Positions 54,497 to 64,000 of a stretch of 64,000 nucleotides of DNA are shown piece after piece. Every line of letters starts with the position of its first letter. Positions within the stretch are counted from its first letter, which is position 1. The notes beneath the pieces are model-generated. The model ran no database searches, was not told where the DNA came from, and saw nothing but the letters and a program-made list of their open reading frames with translations. Source of the DNA: Bifidobacterium sp. N4G05 (GTDB lineage: Bacteria > Actinomycetota > Actinomycetes > Actinomycetales > Bifidobacteriaceae); NCBI RefSeq assembly GCF_002742445.1, contig NZ_NJNQ01000002.1:1-64000 (forward strand), in the 5' to 3' direction. The position numbers and the translations under genes were made by a program.

Positions 54497-55860
54497 CGCA
54501 GCTCCGACAGGCTTCGCGGCGACTTGCGCAGCATCGGTATGCACGATATGGCGACGCATACCAGCATCACCGCCAGCAGGCCGAGCGACACATACAGTAC
54601 GGCAGTCGTGTCGATCGATACCGTGAGCGAATCCAAGGTACGAACCGACATATTGGATTCGAGATCGCCGCCAACCTGTCCCATGCTGCTCAGCTCCTTC
54701 GCCGCGGAGGCGTTCACGGAACGGAGGGCCGAGGTGCCAAGCCATTGAGCCACTCCTCGTGCGCACAACCATCCGAGGACCAGGGACGGCAGGCCGATCA
54801 GAATCATTTCGGTTAGATATTGGGCGATCAGGGATGGCTTGCCGATGCCGAGGGACACCAGTACGCCCATCTCCTGACGTCGGTCGTTCATCCACAGTAA
54901 GAGCATGAGACTGAGAACTATCACGGCCGAAATGGTCACGCCGATCAAAGCGCTGAGCATCATGGAACGCACACCTCGGGCGGCATTCAGCATGCTCGAC
55001 GTATATTGGTCATTGCGCGTGATCTGGTAGTTGTTCCAATCCACTGGAAGCTTCTTCGCCGCTTCCATGGTTTTCTCCACATCGATGCCCTTGCCCAGAA
55101 CGAAAGTGGCATCCTGATATATTTCCTTGCCGGCCTTGTACTGGTACAGAGTACTTGTAGTGTCCAAATCGGTGTACACAGTGTTGGAGGTGAGTTCCGC
55201 GCGGCTGGCTACCTTCCTATCGCTGTCTCCTTTGAATATTCCAACGATGGTGGTTTTGACGGTTGCCGTCGAATGCGACTCATTGTCGGCATCATATGGA
55301 TTGGCCTTGAGCGTGAGGGTATCACCTACTTTAAGCCCATTGGCTTTGGCGAGATCCTCATGGATCATCGACATATGCTTATCGGATGCCTTTAGATGGC
55401 GTCCTTCGACCATGCCGAGCGTGTGCGACGTGAACACATTGAGTTTTGACGAATCGTTTGTGCCCATGACGTTGGCCGCATTGCCGAACTGCTGTTCTTT
55501 CTCCGCATCATAATCATCGCCGCCAGGGACCTTCACCACGCTGGCTCCCACGAGATCGGCGGTGGCGTTCTGCCTGACCATGTACGAGTCAACCCCGGAC
55601 AGCTTCGAGATTCGTTGCACATCAGCGGGACGGACCATTCCGCCTCCGCGAGGTGTCAGCATGCTGCCTTGCAGGTTACTGGCCAGCACGAATCCGCCGA
55701 CCGCCTGTTTCTCAATCTGTCCGGCCTCATGTTGAGCTGCCCGAGAAACTGCGGTCGCGGACAGCATACTCGCCGTTATGATGGTCAGCACAATGAACAG
55801 CACCGCAGTGCGTACTCGTTTTCTGAGCACATAACGCGCCGCCCGTGAGATGAATGTCAT
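54493..55860 (-). CDS. FtsX-like ABC permease
   Basis: A 455-residue MacB-type permease, partner of the next gene, with the same plan: helix at 17-40, extracellular domain, three C-terminal helices. It ends LRKSPRSLSELR. AGGGGG before ATG 55860 decides the start. First gene of the exporter operon; the cargo is unknown. Confidence 0.87.
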   Translation of the reverse strand: MTFISRAARYVLRKRVRTAVLFIVLTIITASMLSATAVSRAAQHEAGQIEKQAVGGFVLASNLQGSMLTPRGGGMVRPADVQRISKLSGVDSYMVRQNATADLVGASVVKVPGGDDYDAEKEQQFGNAANVMGTNDSSKLNVFTSHTLGMVEGRHLKASDKHMSMIHEDLAKANGLKVGDTLTLKANPYDADNESHSTATVKTTIVGIFKGDSDRKVASRAELTSNTVYTDLDTTSTLYQYKAGKEIYQDATFVLGKGIDVEKTMEAAKKLPVDWNNYQITRNDQYTSSMLNAARGVRSMMLSALIGVTISAVIVLSLMLLLWMNDRRQEMGVLVSLGIGKPSLIAQYLTEMILIGLPSLVLGWLCARGVAQWLGTSALRSVNASAAKELSSMGQVGGDLESNMSVRTLDSLTVSIDTTAVLYVSLGLLAVMLVCVAISCIPMLRKSPRSLSELR

Positions 55861-56080
55861 TAATACCCCCTGTAAAGCTGGGATCTTCTCATCCGAAACA
55901 ATGAAATCTAATTCGATCCTTCGATTGGTCATTCGCTAAAATACATGGTTCACCTCAGAACATGGCAAGATATGCCTTGAGCGAAAAAGCGAAACAACAT
56001 TGGTTGCATTATGCTCCGGGACATCGTTCGTTTTGTTCATTTAACAAACTTTGAACGGTCATAAAACAGTGCATATACCA
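55861..56080. promoter_or_regulatory. Upstream region of the ABC exporter operon
   Basis: Non-coding. It holds an inverted repeat TTTGTT-CATTT-AACAAA (56032-56048) that may be an operator. Confidence 0.4.
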
Positions 56081-56112
56081 ATGGAGGCCCCAATCGAAAT
56101 TGGGGCCTCCAT
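56081..56112. terminator. Terminator of the GPH permease gene
   Basis: A perfect 14-bp stem ATGGAGGCCCCAAT / ATTGGGGCCTCCAT with a CGAA tetraloop, 35 nt past the stop codon. It lacks a long T-tract. Confidence 0.75.
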
Positions 56113-56147
56113 CAGAGAGAAAGGAAGGAGTGGCAAGTATTGGTTAT

Positions 56148-57668
56148 TTACTCAGTCAGAGTCTTAGCCTTTTCGTTGACGGCTTCAACCGTCTCGACCG
56201 TCTTGGCTTCCTCGTCGGAGACCTCACCGGCCGCGAGCTTGGCTTCGAGCTGCTCGACGATTTCGGCGTGCATCTTCTCGTTGATCTTCACCTTGAAGGC
56301 GAACACCAGCAGGCTGAGCACAATCAGAACGAGCGGCGTCCAGAAGGCGCAGACTTCGAAGGTGTGGATGTTCGCGGGGGTCATATCGGCTGCAGTGGCG
56401 CTGCCGGTCATACCTGCCGCGACGGCGATGAAGCCAGTGATGCCGTTCGACAGGGCGCCACCGATCTTGTCGAGCATCGGGCGGACGGACAGAGTGACGG
56501 CCTCGTTACGCTTACCGTTCTTCAGCTGGCCGTATTCGATGGAGTCGGTCAGGGAGAGGATGGCGGTCATCTGGATGAGCGTGCCCGGCACGTAGAAGAG
56601 CACCAGTGCGATGAACACTACGACGATGTTGGTGGAGAAAAGACCCAGCAGAACGTAAGCGACAATCATGGAGATCATGCCACTGATGTACAGGTAGCGG
56701 CGTGGGATGCGCTTGTTCAGAATCGGGTACAGCGGAGCCATGATGAGGCCAGCCACCAGTGCGATGACGCCGGTCGCGGAGTAGGCGGCCGGGTTGTCGA
56801 GCACGAACTTGAACAGGAAGAGGAGCACGCCGGTAGTGGCCACGTTGGCGATGGCGTACAGCAGGTAGGACAGGGCGACCCACAGCAGCTGGTCGTTCTG
56901 GAACAGTGCCTTGAATGCCTCGAGCGGGTTGCCGTTCTTCTGGGCCTTGGAACGCAGGGCGCTGGTGCTTTCCTTGGTGCCGAAGGCAACGGTCCAAGCA
57001 GTGATGATGCCGAGCAGCATAACGATGATGCCGAATGCGGTCCAGCCGCTCTGGCTTTCAGCCTGCTTACCGGTGAACATGTAGCTGAAGTAGGTGACAA
57101 TCGGGATGACGAAGATAGTGATGCCGTTGTAACCGATGGAACCGGTGAAGGATCCCAGAGAGGTGTAGGTGGAACGCTCATGGGAGTCGGAGGACAGTGC
57201 CGGAATCATGCCCCAGTAGGAGATGTCACGCAGGGAGTAGAACACGTCGAGCACGACGAAGGTGATGACGAACAGCACGATGAACAGCGTGGTGTTGACA
57301 TTCACCAGACCGAACATGCCGCTGAAGACGATGGCGAGCAGCACGGCCGAGACGGCACCGCCGATGAACTGCCAAGGACGGAAGCGTCCCCATTTGGTGG
57401 TGGTGTTGTCGACGATGTTGCCCAGCAACGGGTCGATGAAGATTTCTGCGATACGGATAATCACCACAAGGCTGGTGATGACGCCGATAAGCTTGGCCGC
57501 CAACGCCTTGTCGACGCCAGAGAACAGGCAGCTGGTCACGTACACAACAAAGTACGTGCTCATAGCGTTGTAGAAGGCAGCTTGACCCAAGTTACCGCAT
57601 GCGTAGGCAATGCGCTGACCGAGCTTTCCCTTGCGGACTCCACCGTCCGCGGCTGTTGCGTTGCTCAT
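56148..57668 (-). CDS. lacS: GPH-family sugar:cation symporter (lactose permease type)
   Basis: A 506-residue transporter with 12 membrane segments of the glycoside-pentoside-hexuronide family (YACGNLGQAAFYNAMSTYFVVYV at the start; DPLLGNIVDNT in the first loop). The hydrophilic C-terminal tail is short, without a PTS-IIA domain. Divergent from beta-galactosidase, so lactose or galacto-oligosaccharide import is likely. Start at ATG 57668 with GAGGAG upstream. Confidence 0.88.
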   Translation of the reverse strand: MSNATAADGGVRKGKLGQRIAYACGNLGQAAFYNAMSTYFVVYVTSCLFSGVDKALAAKLIGVITSLVVIIRIAEIFIDPLLGNIVDNTTTKWGRFRPWQFIGGAVSAVLLAIVFSGMFGLVNVNTTLFIVLFVITFVVLDVFYSLRDISYWGMIPALSSDSHERSTYTSLGSFTGSIGYNGITIFVIPIVTYFSYMFTGKQAESQSGWTAFGIIVMLLGIITAWTVAFGTKESTSALRSKAQKNGNPLEAFKALFQNDQLLWVALSYLLYAIANVATTGVLLFLFKFVLDNPAAYSATGVIALVAGLIMAPLYPILNKRIPRRYLYISGMISMIVAYVLLGLFSTNIVVVFIALVLFYVPGTLIQMTAILSLTDSIEYGQLKNGKRNEAVTLSVRPMLDKIGGALSNGITGFIAVAAGMTGSATAADMTPANIHTFEVCAFWTPLVLIVLSLLVFAFKVKINEKMHAEIVEQLEAKLAAGEVSDEEAKTVETVEAVNEKAKTLTE

Positions 57669-57982
57669 TTTTTTCTTCTCCTCTAAGATAGTTGGAGCCG
57701 AGATCACCCATTGATCTTGTATTGCAACTATACGCCGTTTTATAAGCAGAAGTAAAAAACATTAGTAATCAAGGCTTTTGCCGGCGTGTTGCAACAGTTC
57801 CCATAATGCAAAACCTATCCGTCACCGACTTAAACACGTTTAACGGGAGTGCTTGAAAAACAGAGGAAACCGTGGCGGTAAATACGATTTGCTTTTTCGG
57901 TAAAAAACATTTATCCTTACTAGTAAAGGAAGTTTAGCTTCCGCATCATTCACAACGAAGTAATGAAAGAAAGCAGGGAAAC
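57669..57982. promoter_or_regulatory. Divergent lac promoter region
   Basis: For lacZ, TTGCTT (57889-57894), 17-nt spacer, TATCCT (57912-57917). A palindrome TTACTAGTAA (57917-57926) overlaps the end of the -10. A second ATTAGTAATC is at 57761-57770, and GTAAAAAACATT occurs beside both, suggesting paired operators for one repressor. Confidence 0.55.
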
Positions 57983-60900
57983 ATGACAAATCGTGTTGAG
58001 CATGCATCCGAGACGTGGCTGACCGACGCGACTGTGTTCGAGGTCAACCGCACGCCGGCCCATTCCAACCACAAGTGTTTCACGCATGATCCGCAGAGTG
58101 GTGAGTACTCCGATCTCACGCAAAGCCTTGACGGAGAATGGCGCGTCGAGATCGTACAGGCTTCCGACATCGACTTCAACGAAGAGCCATTCGTTGCCGA
58201 GAACTTCGATGATTCCGCTTTCTACCGCACCCAGGTTCCGGGCCATCTGCAGATGGCAGGCCTGCTGAAGAACAAGTACGTGAATATCCAGTATCCGTGG
58301 GACGGCCACGAGAATCCGCTGGAGCCGAATGTTCCGGAAAACAATCACGTGGCGCTCTACCGCAAGAAGTTCGTTGTGTCCAAGCGTCTTGCGGACACCA
58401 AGGAGTCCGGAGGAAGCGTCTCCATCGTCTTCCATGGAATGGCAACCGCAATCTACGTGTGGGTCAACGGCCTGTTCGCAGGTTACGGCGAGGACGGATT
58501 CACTCCCAACGAGTTTGACATCACCGATCTGCTGCATGACGGAGAGAACGTCGTGGCAGTCGCCTGCTACGAGTATTCCAGCGCATCCTGGCTTGAAGAC
58601 CAGGACTTCTGGCGTCTGCACGGTCTGTTCCGCTCCGTCGAACTGACGGCGCAGCCCCACGTCCACGTCGAGAACATGCAGCTCGAAGCCGATTGGGACG
58701 CCGAGTCCGGCACCGCCTCTCTTGATGCCGCATTGTCCGTGCGCAACGCCTCCGATGCCGCTACCATCTCGGCCACGTTGAAGGATTCCGAAGGCAACGT
58801 GGTATGGGAGGCCTCGACCAACGCCGACACCAATACCACGTTCGCAAGCGGTTCCCTGCAGGGCCTCAAGCCGTGGAGCGCCGAGAGCCCATCTCTGTAC
58901 GAACTTGAAGTCAATGTCATCGACCAGACCGGCGATATTGTCGAAGCCGTCGTTCAGAAGGTCGGCTTCCGTCGCTTCCGCATCGAAAACGGCATCATGA
59001 CCCTTAACGGCAAGCGCGTCGTGTTCAAGGGCGCGGACCGTCACGAGTTCGATGCCAAGCGCGGCCGTTCCATCACCGAGCAGGACATGATCGATGATGT
59101 GATTTTCTGCAAGCGCCACAACATCAACGCCATCCGCACCTCGCACTATCCGAACCAGGAGCGTTGGTACGATCTGTGCGATGAGTACGGCATCTACCTG
59201 ATCGATGAGACCAATCTCGAAACCCATGGCAGCTGGTGCCTGCCCGGCGACGTGGTCACCGCCGAGACTGCGGTTCCAGGAAGCAAGGCGCATTGGGAAG
59301 GCGCCTGCGTCGACCGCGTCAACAGCATGATGCGCCGCGACTACAACCACCCGAGCGTGGTCATTTGGTCCCTTGGCAACGAGTCCTACGCCGGCGATGT
59401 GTTCCGTGCCATGTACAAGCACGTGCACGACATCGATCCGAACCGCCCCGTGCACTACGAGGGTGTGACGAAGAACCGCGACTATGATGACGTGACCGAC
59501 ATCGAAACCCGCATGTACGAGCATGCCGATGTGGTTGAGGAATATCTCAAGAACGATCCGCAGAAGCCGTACATCTCCTGCGAGTACATGCACGCAATGG
59601 GCAACTCGGTCGGCAATCTGGACGAATACACGGCACTGGAGCGCTACCCGCACTATCAGGGCGGCTTCATCTGGGACTTCATCGATCAGGCAATCTATGC
59701 CACCCAGCCGGACGGCTCCACCCGTCTGTGCTATGGCGGAGACTTCGGCGACCGTCCGAGCGATTACGAGTTCTCCGGCAACGGACTGGTCTTCGCCGAC
59801 CGTACTCCCGCGCCGAAGGCCCAGGAAGTCAAGCAGCTGTATTCCAACGTCCATATCGACGTGACCGATCGTTCGGTGTCCATCAAGAACGACAATCTGT
59901 TCATCTCGACCGGCGGATACCAGTTCGTGCTGCGCATCCTCGCTGACGGAGAGCCGGTATGGCAGTCCGAGCGTCGCTTCGACGTACCCGCCGATTCGGC
60001 ATGCACGTTCGATGTCGAATGGCCGGTGGATCTCTATCGCGCCAATGCCAATGAGCTGGTGCTTGAAGTGTCCCAGCGCCTCGCCGAGGCGACCGATTGG
60101 GCTCCTGCCGGGTACGAACTCGCCTTCGGCCAGACTATTGTGGCCGGAACGAAGGCAACCGAAGACGCGGCTCTGCCTGCGGATGGCATCGTCACTGTTG
60201 GCCGTTGGAACGCGGGTGTTCAGGGTTCCGGACGAGAGATTCTTCTTTCTCGCACCCAGGGCGGTTTGGTCTCCTACACGTTCGACGGTCACGAATTCGT
60301 GCTGCGTCGCCCGGCGATCACCACATTCCGCGCGCTGACGGACAACGATCGTGGCGCCGGCCATGGATTCGAGCGAGCCCAGTGGATGGTGGCCGGCCGT
60401 TACGCCCGTTGCGTGGACAATGTCATCGAACAGGTCGATGAAGACACGCTCAAGGCCGTATACACGTATGAGCTTGCCACGCCGCAGCGCACCAAGGTCA
60501 CCGTCGGATACACCGCCGATACCACTGGCCGTCTGAACCTGCATGTGGAATATCCGGGCGAGTCCGGCGAGCTACCCACCATTCCTGCGTTTGGCATCGA
60601 ATGGACTCTGCCGGTCCAGTATTCGAACCTGAGGTTCTTCGGCGCTGGTCCCGAGGAAACGTACCAGGATCGCAAGCACGCCAAGCTGGGCGTGTGGAGC
60701 ACCGATGCGTTCAAGGATCATGCTCCGTATCTCATGCCGCAGGAGACGGGCAACCACGAGGAGGTCCGTTGGGCGGAGATCACCGATGAAAATGGACACG
60801 GTCTGCGAGTCAGCCGCGCGAACGGTGCCGCACCGTTCGCTGTGAGCCTGCAGCCGTATTCCAGCTTCATGATCGAAGAAGCCCAGCACCAAGACGAGTT

Positions 60901-61048
60901 GCCGGCTCCAAAGCACATGTTCCTCCGTGTGCTCGCCGCACAGATGGGTGTCGGAGGCGACGATTCCTGGATGTCACCGGTCCACTCCCAGTATCACATC
61001 CCCGCCGATCAGCCGATCAGCCTCGATGTCGATCTCGAACTGATCTGA
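57983..61048 (+). CDS. lacZ: Beta-galactosidase, GH2
   Basis: A 1021-residue cytosolic LacZ-type enzyme cleaving lactose and galacto-oligosaccharides. The five-domain plan is visible: sugar-binding N-terminal domain (1-215), immunoglobulin-like domain, barrel with acid/base Glu in WSLGNESY and nucleophile Glu in SCEYMHAMGN, then a second sandwich domain and the beta-galactosidase small chain (from about 740). It pairs with the divergent permease. Ribosome site CAGGGAAA. Confidence 0.95.
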   Translation: MTNRVEHASETWLTDATVFEVNRTPAHSNHKCFTHDPQSGEYSDLTQSLDGEWRVEIVQASDIDFNEEPFVAENFDDSAFYRTQVPGHLQMAGLLKNKYVNIQYPWDGHENPLEPNVPENNHVALYRKKFVVSKRLADTKESGGSVSIVFHGMATAIYVWVNGLFAGYGEDGFTPNEFDITDLLHDGENVVAVACYEYSSASWLEDQDFWRLHGLFRSVELTAQPHVHVENMQLEADWDAESGTASLDAALSVRNASDAATISATLKDSEGNVVWEASTNADTNTTFASGSLQGLKPWSAESPSLYELEVNVIDQTGDIVEAVVQKVGFRRFRIENGIMTLNGKRVVFKGADRHEFDAKRGRSITEQDMIDDVIFCKRHNINAIRTSHYPNQERWYDLCDEYGIYLIDETNLETHGSWCLPGDVVTAETAVPGSKAHWEGACVDRVNSMMRRDYNHPSVVIWSLGNESYAGDVFRAMYKHVHDIDPNRPVHYEGVTKNRDYDDVTDIETRMYEHADVVEEYLKNDPQKPYISCEYMHAMGNSVGNLDEYTALERYPHYQGGFIWDFIDQAIYATQPDGSTRLCYGGDFGDRPSDYEFSGNGLVFADRTPAPKAQEVKQLYSNVHIDVTDRSVSIKNDNLFISTGGYQFVLRILADGEPVWQSERRFDVPADSACTFDVEWPVDLYRANANELVLEVSQRLAEATDWAPAGYELAFGQTIVAGTKATEDAALPADGIVTVGRWNAGVQGSGREILLSRTQGGLVSYTFDGHEFVLRRPAITTFRALTDNDRGAGHGFERAQWMVAGRYARCVDNVIEQVDEDTLKAVYTYELATPQRTKVTVGYTADTTGRLNLHVEYPGESGELPTIPAFGIEWTLPVQYSNLRFFGAGPEETYQDRKHAKLGVWSTDAFKDHAPYLMPQETGNHEEVRWAEITDENGHGLRVSRANGAAPFAVSLQPYSSFMIEEAQHQDELPAPKHMFLRVLAAQMGVGGDDSWMSPVHSQYHIPADQPISLDVDLELI

Positions 61049-61062
61049 CGATCGGATAGCGT

Positions 61063-61264
61063 GTCCCTCCTCTACTCCTTCCTGTGGAGGAGGGACGGCA
61101 TCGTCTTACAAGGTTCCTTACCTTGGATTAACCGGTGACGATGCTTCATAGCGCGGAGGATGCGGATGGATTCATATTTTTCCGCATGCCGCATCCTCTG
61201 CTCATATCAGGAAAGAGGCCTGATGCCCAAGCCCCAAGGGTTGGACATCAGGCCTCTTTCATAT
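61063..61264 (+). terminator. Hairpins downstream of lacZ
   Basis: GTCCCTCCTC / GAGGAGGGAC (61063-61072, 61087-61096) is followed by a perfect 15-bp stem GAAAGAGGCCTGATG / CATCAGGCCTCTTTC (61211-61225, 61246-61260). Neither has a long T-tract; the second is the more likely terminator. Confidence 0.6.
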
Positions 61265-61269
61265 GGTTT

Positions 61270-61468
61270 TCATAAAGATGGCACGAAACTGTCCCTAACC
61301 ACCAGTTTTGCGGAAAGCCTCATGTGCAATCGTAGGAGCACATTCTTCTCAAACGGTGCCGGACCGATTGAAATAAAACCAGCATGCTTGCTCTTATTCT
61401 TGATGAGATCGTTCACATTACGATACTCAGTTACATGCATGCGCTCATCTTCCGCATGCTGGTAGCAA
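61270..61468 (-). pseudogene. LacI-like C-terminal remnant
   Basis: On the minus strand a start-less frame ends PFEKNVLLRLHMRLSAKLVVRDSF and soon a TGA. The last part is reminiscent of LacI-family C-termini (LVVRDS). It lies beyond the GH95 terminator, beside the lac genes, so it may be what is left of a regulator. Weak evidence. Confidence 0.3.
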
Positions 61469-61513
61469 AAAGATTGCGGACCGCCCTCCCCTATTAGGAA
61501 AGACGGTCCGCAA
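61466..61513 (-). terminator. Terminator of the GH95 gene
   Basis: A perfect 10-bp stem TTGCGGACCG / CGGTCCGCAA (61474-61483, 61504-61513), followed on the minus strand by TCTTTTTGC, 29 nt after the stop codon. Confidence 0.85.
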
Positions 61514-61541
61514 CATTTCGTAACGGATATAACGCAATACG

Positions 61542-63893
61542 TTAACGCCGGATGGATCCCTTGAATGGCTTATCCGGAGACAATGCGACACATCCCATAT
61601 CAGTCCCTAGAACGTTCAGCGTAATTTCCGTGGGCTTCAAACAGCGCAACGTGTATTCCACTGTCTGATCCGTCCATGTCGCATCCACTTGGATTCCACC
61701 TCTTGCACGGAGCGCATGGAAGCTTCCCTCATGCCAATCCTCCGGCAGGGCCGGAAGAATGCGAATCCAGCCATCGTGGCTTTGGACAAGCATCTCCGAC
61801 AAGGCCGCCGGGAATCCAAGGTTCCCGTCGATCTGGAACGGCGGGTGAGCGCATAATCCGCTGTCGTACACGCCTCCGCCCAGCAGATTGGTTTCAGCGT
61901 TCGCATCCACCGGCCGCAGGAACATGCCTATGATTCGTTTGGCATGCTCCGCATCACGCAGACGTGCCCACATGATCATGCGCCATACGATGCTCCAGCC
62001 GGAACCATCATCGCCACGCACTTCGAGGGATTTCCTAGCGGCTTCCTCCAGATGCGGAGTCTGAGACGTGATGCCTGCACCAGGATGCAGTTCGTAAAGG
62101 TGGGACAGATGACGGTGCTGTGGATCGGATTCGATGAATTCGTCGTTCCATTCGAGGATTCTTCCATCAGCTCCCAATCGCGTTTCAGCTAGTTGGGAAC
62201 GGACGGATTCCGCTTCACGGACCAGATTTCTGTCCTCTTCGTCAAGGTTTTCCAGATCGTGAGAAGCCTGAATTAAATCATCAAGCAGATTACGCACGAT
62301 GGCCGTTGCATTCTCACTGCTTTGCGCAACAGATACCGGTTCTCCGTTCACCAAGAAACAGTTCTCCGGTGATGTTGCAGGGGACGGGGCCAGTCCATGC
62401 TTTGTCTCCGATAGGAAATCCATGCAGAATCGCGCGTTGTCCCGCATGATCGGCCAGATGCGGGCCAGGTACGATGCATCCTGGTTGAACAAGTATTCAT
62501 CGAACAGGTTCCGGCACATCCATGCCTGACCGAACGGCCAGAACGACCACATCGGGTCGCCGTTCGCAGGAAGGGCCCTGCGCCAGAGATCGACATTATG
62601 GAAGACCGCCGATCCTCGGCAGCCAAGAATCCTGTCAGCGGCGTCGTGCCCCGGCGCTAGCAGCTCCTCATTCATGGAGACGAGCGGCTCGATGAGTTCT
62701 TGGAGGGCACATGGGCCTGTCATCCAATAGTTCATCTCGACGTTGATGTTCGTCGTGTAGGCGCTGTACCAGTTTGGGAAGTCCTTATGGTTCCAAATCC
62801 CCTGCAGATTCGCCGGCTGGGTGTGTGGCCTGGACGAGGAGATAAGCATATACCGGCCGAAATCGAACATTGCCTCCGCCAGCATCTCCAGACGATGCGG
62901 TTCTTTGTTCTCATCCGAGCGAAGGATCGCCGAGAACGGTAGTTCCGTATCATCATCATGGGCTGAACCGAGATGGATGGCCACCCTGTCGAAATATCTG
63001 CGGTAGTCCGCGATGTGGCGGTCGAGCATGGTCTGCAGGTCGGTCGACCACTCGTCGATGGTTTTCTCCAGATGGTCGGCGATAACCGTCATGCTTCGTT
63101 CCGGCTGCTGGTCGCTTCCCTTGAATCCGCTCATACTGCGGAAGCGGAGCGATAATCCGTTGATGTTCGAACATTGCAGACTGTTGTCGTCCACGTTGAT
63201 GTCGCCACCTGTGACGGTAAGGGAGAACGCACCGGCGTACGCCATTCCGGTTCCGTCCTGCTCATCTTCCCAAGGATTTTCGGAAGGATGAGGGAGGAGC
63301 CCGATGTTGAGTCCAGGCATCCGGCCCATGACGACGAGTGTGGCCCGATGACCGTCGGATACCGTTTCCAACGAGGCGCGCGACTGTTTGAGGAAAGTGC
63401 CGGCGACACTGATGTTCACATCAATCGGCGCATCCGATGACATCCTGTAGACCAACAGGTCATCGGGCTCGCTGCACCATGCGTCGACATGAACGTTGGC
63501 ATCACCCATCTGGAATGTTTCACCGGCGAGCGCCCTTGCAAGATCCAGTTGGCGTTTCATGTTCTCACGTCCGCTTGCAGGGGTCGAGTACTGAATACGG
63601 GCCGTTCCGAATGGCTCGTAAATCTGTTCGTCCTTTTCCTGCAGTGTGGCTTCCTTGATGATTCGCGTGGCGGCGGTGTAATCGTCGCCGAATGCCGCCT
63701 GACGTGCCTTGGCCACAATCTCTGGCGTCACCGGCGAAGTTTCCGCGTGTGGATATCCAGACCAAAGAGTGTCATCGTTGAGATACAGCACGTCGGTTTC
63801 CGGTTCGGAGCACAGGACCGCTCCCATGCGTCCATTGCCGAGTGGGATACCTTCTTCCCAGCACGGAGAGATTCCATCGAATGTGAGTTTCAT
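61542..63893 (-). CDS. Alpha-L-fucosidase, GH95
   Basis: A 783-residue cytosolic GH95 enzyme. The N-terminal domain opens [12 protein letters not shown]; the (alpha/alpha)6 barrel has [18 protein letters not shown] (the two catalytic asparagines of the family), SPEN (acid glutamate) and QIDGNLG (aspartate). Most bifidobacterial GH95 enzymes hydrolyse alpha-1,2-fucosides such as 2'-fucosyllactose; a few GH95 members act on other sugars. There is no signal peptide, so substrate must be imported. It starts 14 nt after the stop of an upstream gene that runs off the window. Confidence 0.9.
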   Translation of the reverse strand: MKLTFDGISPCWEEGIPLGNGRMGAVLCSEPETDVLYLNDDTLWSGYPHAETSPVTPEIVAKARQAAFGDDYTAATRIIKEATLQEKDEQIYEPFGTARIQYSTPASGRENMKRQLDLARALAGETFQMGDANVHVDAWCSEPDDLLVYRMSSDAPIDVNISVAGTFLKQSRASLETVSDGHRATLVVMGRMPGLNIGLLPHPSENPWEDEQDGTGMAYAGAFSLTVTGGDINVDDNSLQCSNINGLSLRFRSMSGFKGSDQQPERSMTVIADHLEKTIDEWSTDLQTMLDRHIADYRRYFDRVAIHLGSAHDDDTELPFSAILRSDENKEPHRLEMLAEAMFDFGRYMLISSSRPHTQPANLQGIWNHKDFPNWYSAYTTNINVEMNYWMTGPCALQELIEPLVSMNEELLAPGHDAADRILGCRGSAVFHNVDLWRRALPANGDPMWSFWPFGQAWMCRNLFDEYLFNQDASYLARIWPIMRDNARFCMDFLSETKHGLAPSPATSPENCFLVNGEPVSVAQSSENATAIVRNLLDDLIQASHDLENLDEEDRNLVREAESVRSQLAETRLGADGRILEWNDEFIESDPQHRHLSHLYELHPGAGITSQTPHLEEAARKSLEVRGDDGSGWSIVWRMIMWARLRDAEHAKRIIGMFLRPVDANAETNLLGGGVYDSGLCAHPPFQIDGNLGFPAALSEMLVQSHDGWIRILPALPEDWHEGSFHALRARGGIQVDATWTDQTVEYTLRCLKPTEITLNVLGTDMGCVALSPDKPFKGSIRR

Positions 63894-63907
63894 GGTGACG
63901 TACCGCC

Positions 63908-64000
63908 TTATATCCGCACCGCAGCCGCACGGCTGATCATTGGCGTAAACCTTGAATCATCCACATGAAGGGTAACCGAAGATACTTCGACATCGTCGAA
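63908..64000 (-). CDS. Partial gene, C-terminus only
   Basis: A frame open from the right edge encodes the last 30 residues of a protein ([20 protein letters not shown]... ending in TAA). It ends 14 nt before the GH95 start codon, so both are probably one operon. The family cannot be recognised from this fragment. Confidence 0.5.
   Translation of the reverse strand, partial: FDDVEVSSVTLHVDDSRFTPMISRAAAVRI

Noticed and set aside
57950..60544. An 864-codon open frame opposite lacZ
   Set aside because: Same reason: antisense of a codon-biased gene, no recognisable domain, no ribosome site.

Overview
The window looks like a Bifidobacterium chromosome, most likely from the B. adolescentis / B. 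catenulatum / B. pseudocatenulatum group. The species placement is inference. It rests on GC-rich coding with AGGAGG-type ribosome sites, actinobacterial versions of housekeeping genes (Sir2, TadA, Dcd, RlmB, a ClC with GREVAP), and above all a dense set of cytosolic oligosaccharide glycosidases with ABC importers lacking their own ATPase.

Layout. 1-3,123: an rRNA-leader-like motif at the left edge (minus strand), a hydrolase remnant, a perfect consensus parS site (730-745), a Sir2 deacetylase and threonine dehydratase. 3,149-12,443: an alpha-1,6-glycoside locus of the raffinose / isomaltooligosaccharide type (GH13_31 alpha-glucosidase, binding protein plus two permeases, ROK regulator, GH36 alpha-galactosidase). 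12,678-34,704: mostly housekeeping and membrane functions (tadA, CPA1 antiporter, esterase, dcd, P-type ATPase, DUF308 protein, a RelE-type toxin-antitoxin pair, an unrecognised 40-residue small protein, an MFS exporter, rlmB, a DUF4032 kinase-like protein, the shared sugar ATPase msmK, a LytTR two-component system, a ClC channel, a DUF4143 ATPase). 34,935-48,923: a second glycosidase block (GtrA-like protein, GH3, small membrane protein, GH31, second GH13_31) and a LacI-controlled ABC importer with a DUF624 protein. 49,030-52,600: a decayed segment with a truncated IS3-family element, remnants of a second GH3/GH31 pair and a toxin-type GNAT fragment, with intact PAP2 and GNAT genes between them. 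52,625-55,860: a MacB/FtsX-like ABC exporter. 56,148-64,000: a lac locus (GPH permease, GH2 beta-galactosidase) and a GH95 fucosidase whose operon continues past the right edge.

How it works together. Both ABC sugar importers here have a lipoprotein and two permeases but no ATPase; the lone MsmK at 28,167-29,294 probably energises them. Imported oligosaccharides would be cut in the cytosol by GH13_31, GH36, GH31, GH3, GH2 and GH95 enzymes. One regulator/operator set can be read directly: CGTATACA sites at the promoters of the second GH13_31 gene and of the LacI-linked importer.

The most interesting items are the consensus parS site, the 40-codon gene with its own promoter and terminator (23,360-23,482), the decayed second copy of the GH3/GH31 locus cut off by an IS element, a 23-bp repeat array directly in front of the DUF4143 ATPase, and a family of palindromic intergenic repeats at the 3' ends of minus-strand genes, one of which sits inside a duplication of the last codons of the GH36 gene.
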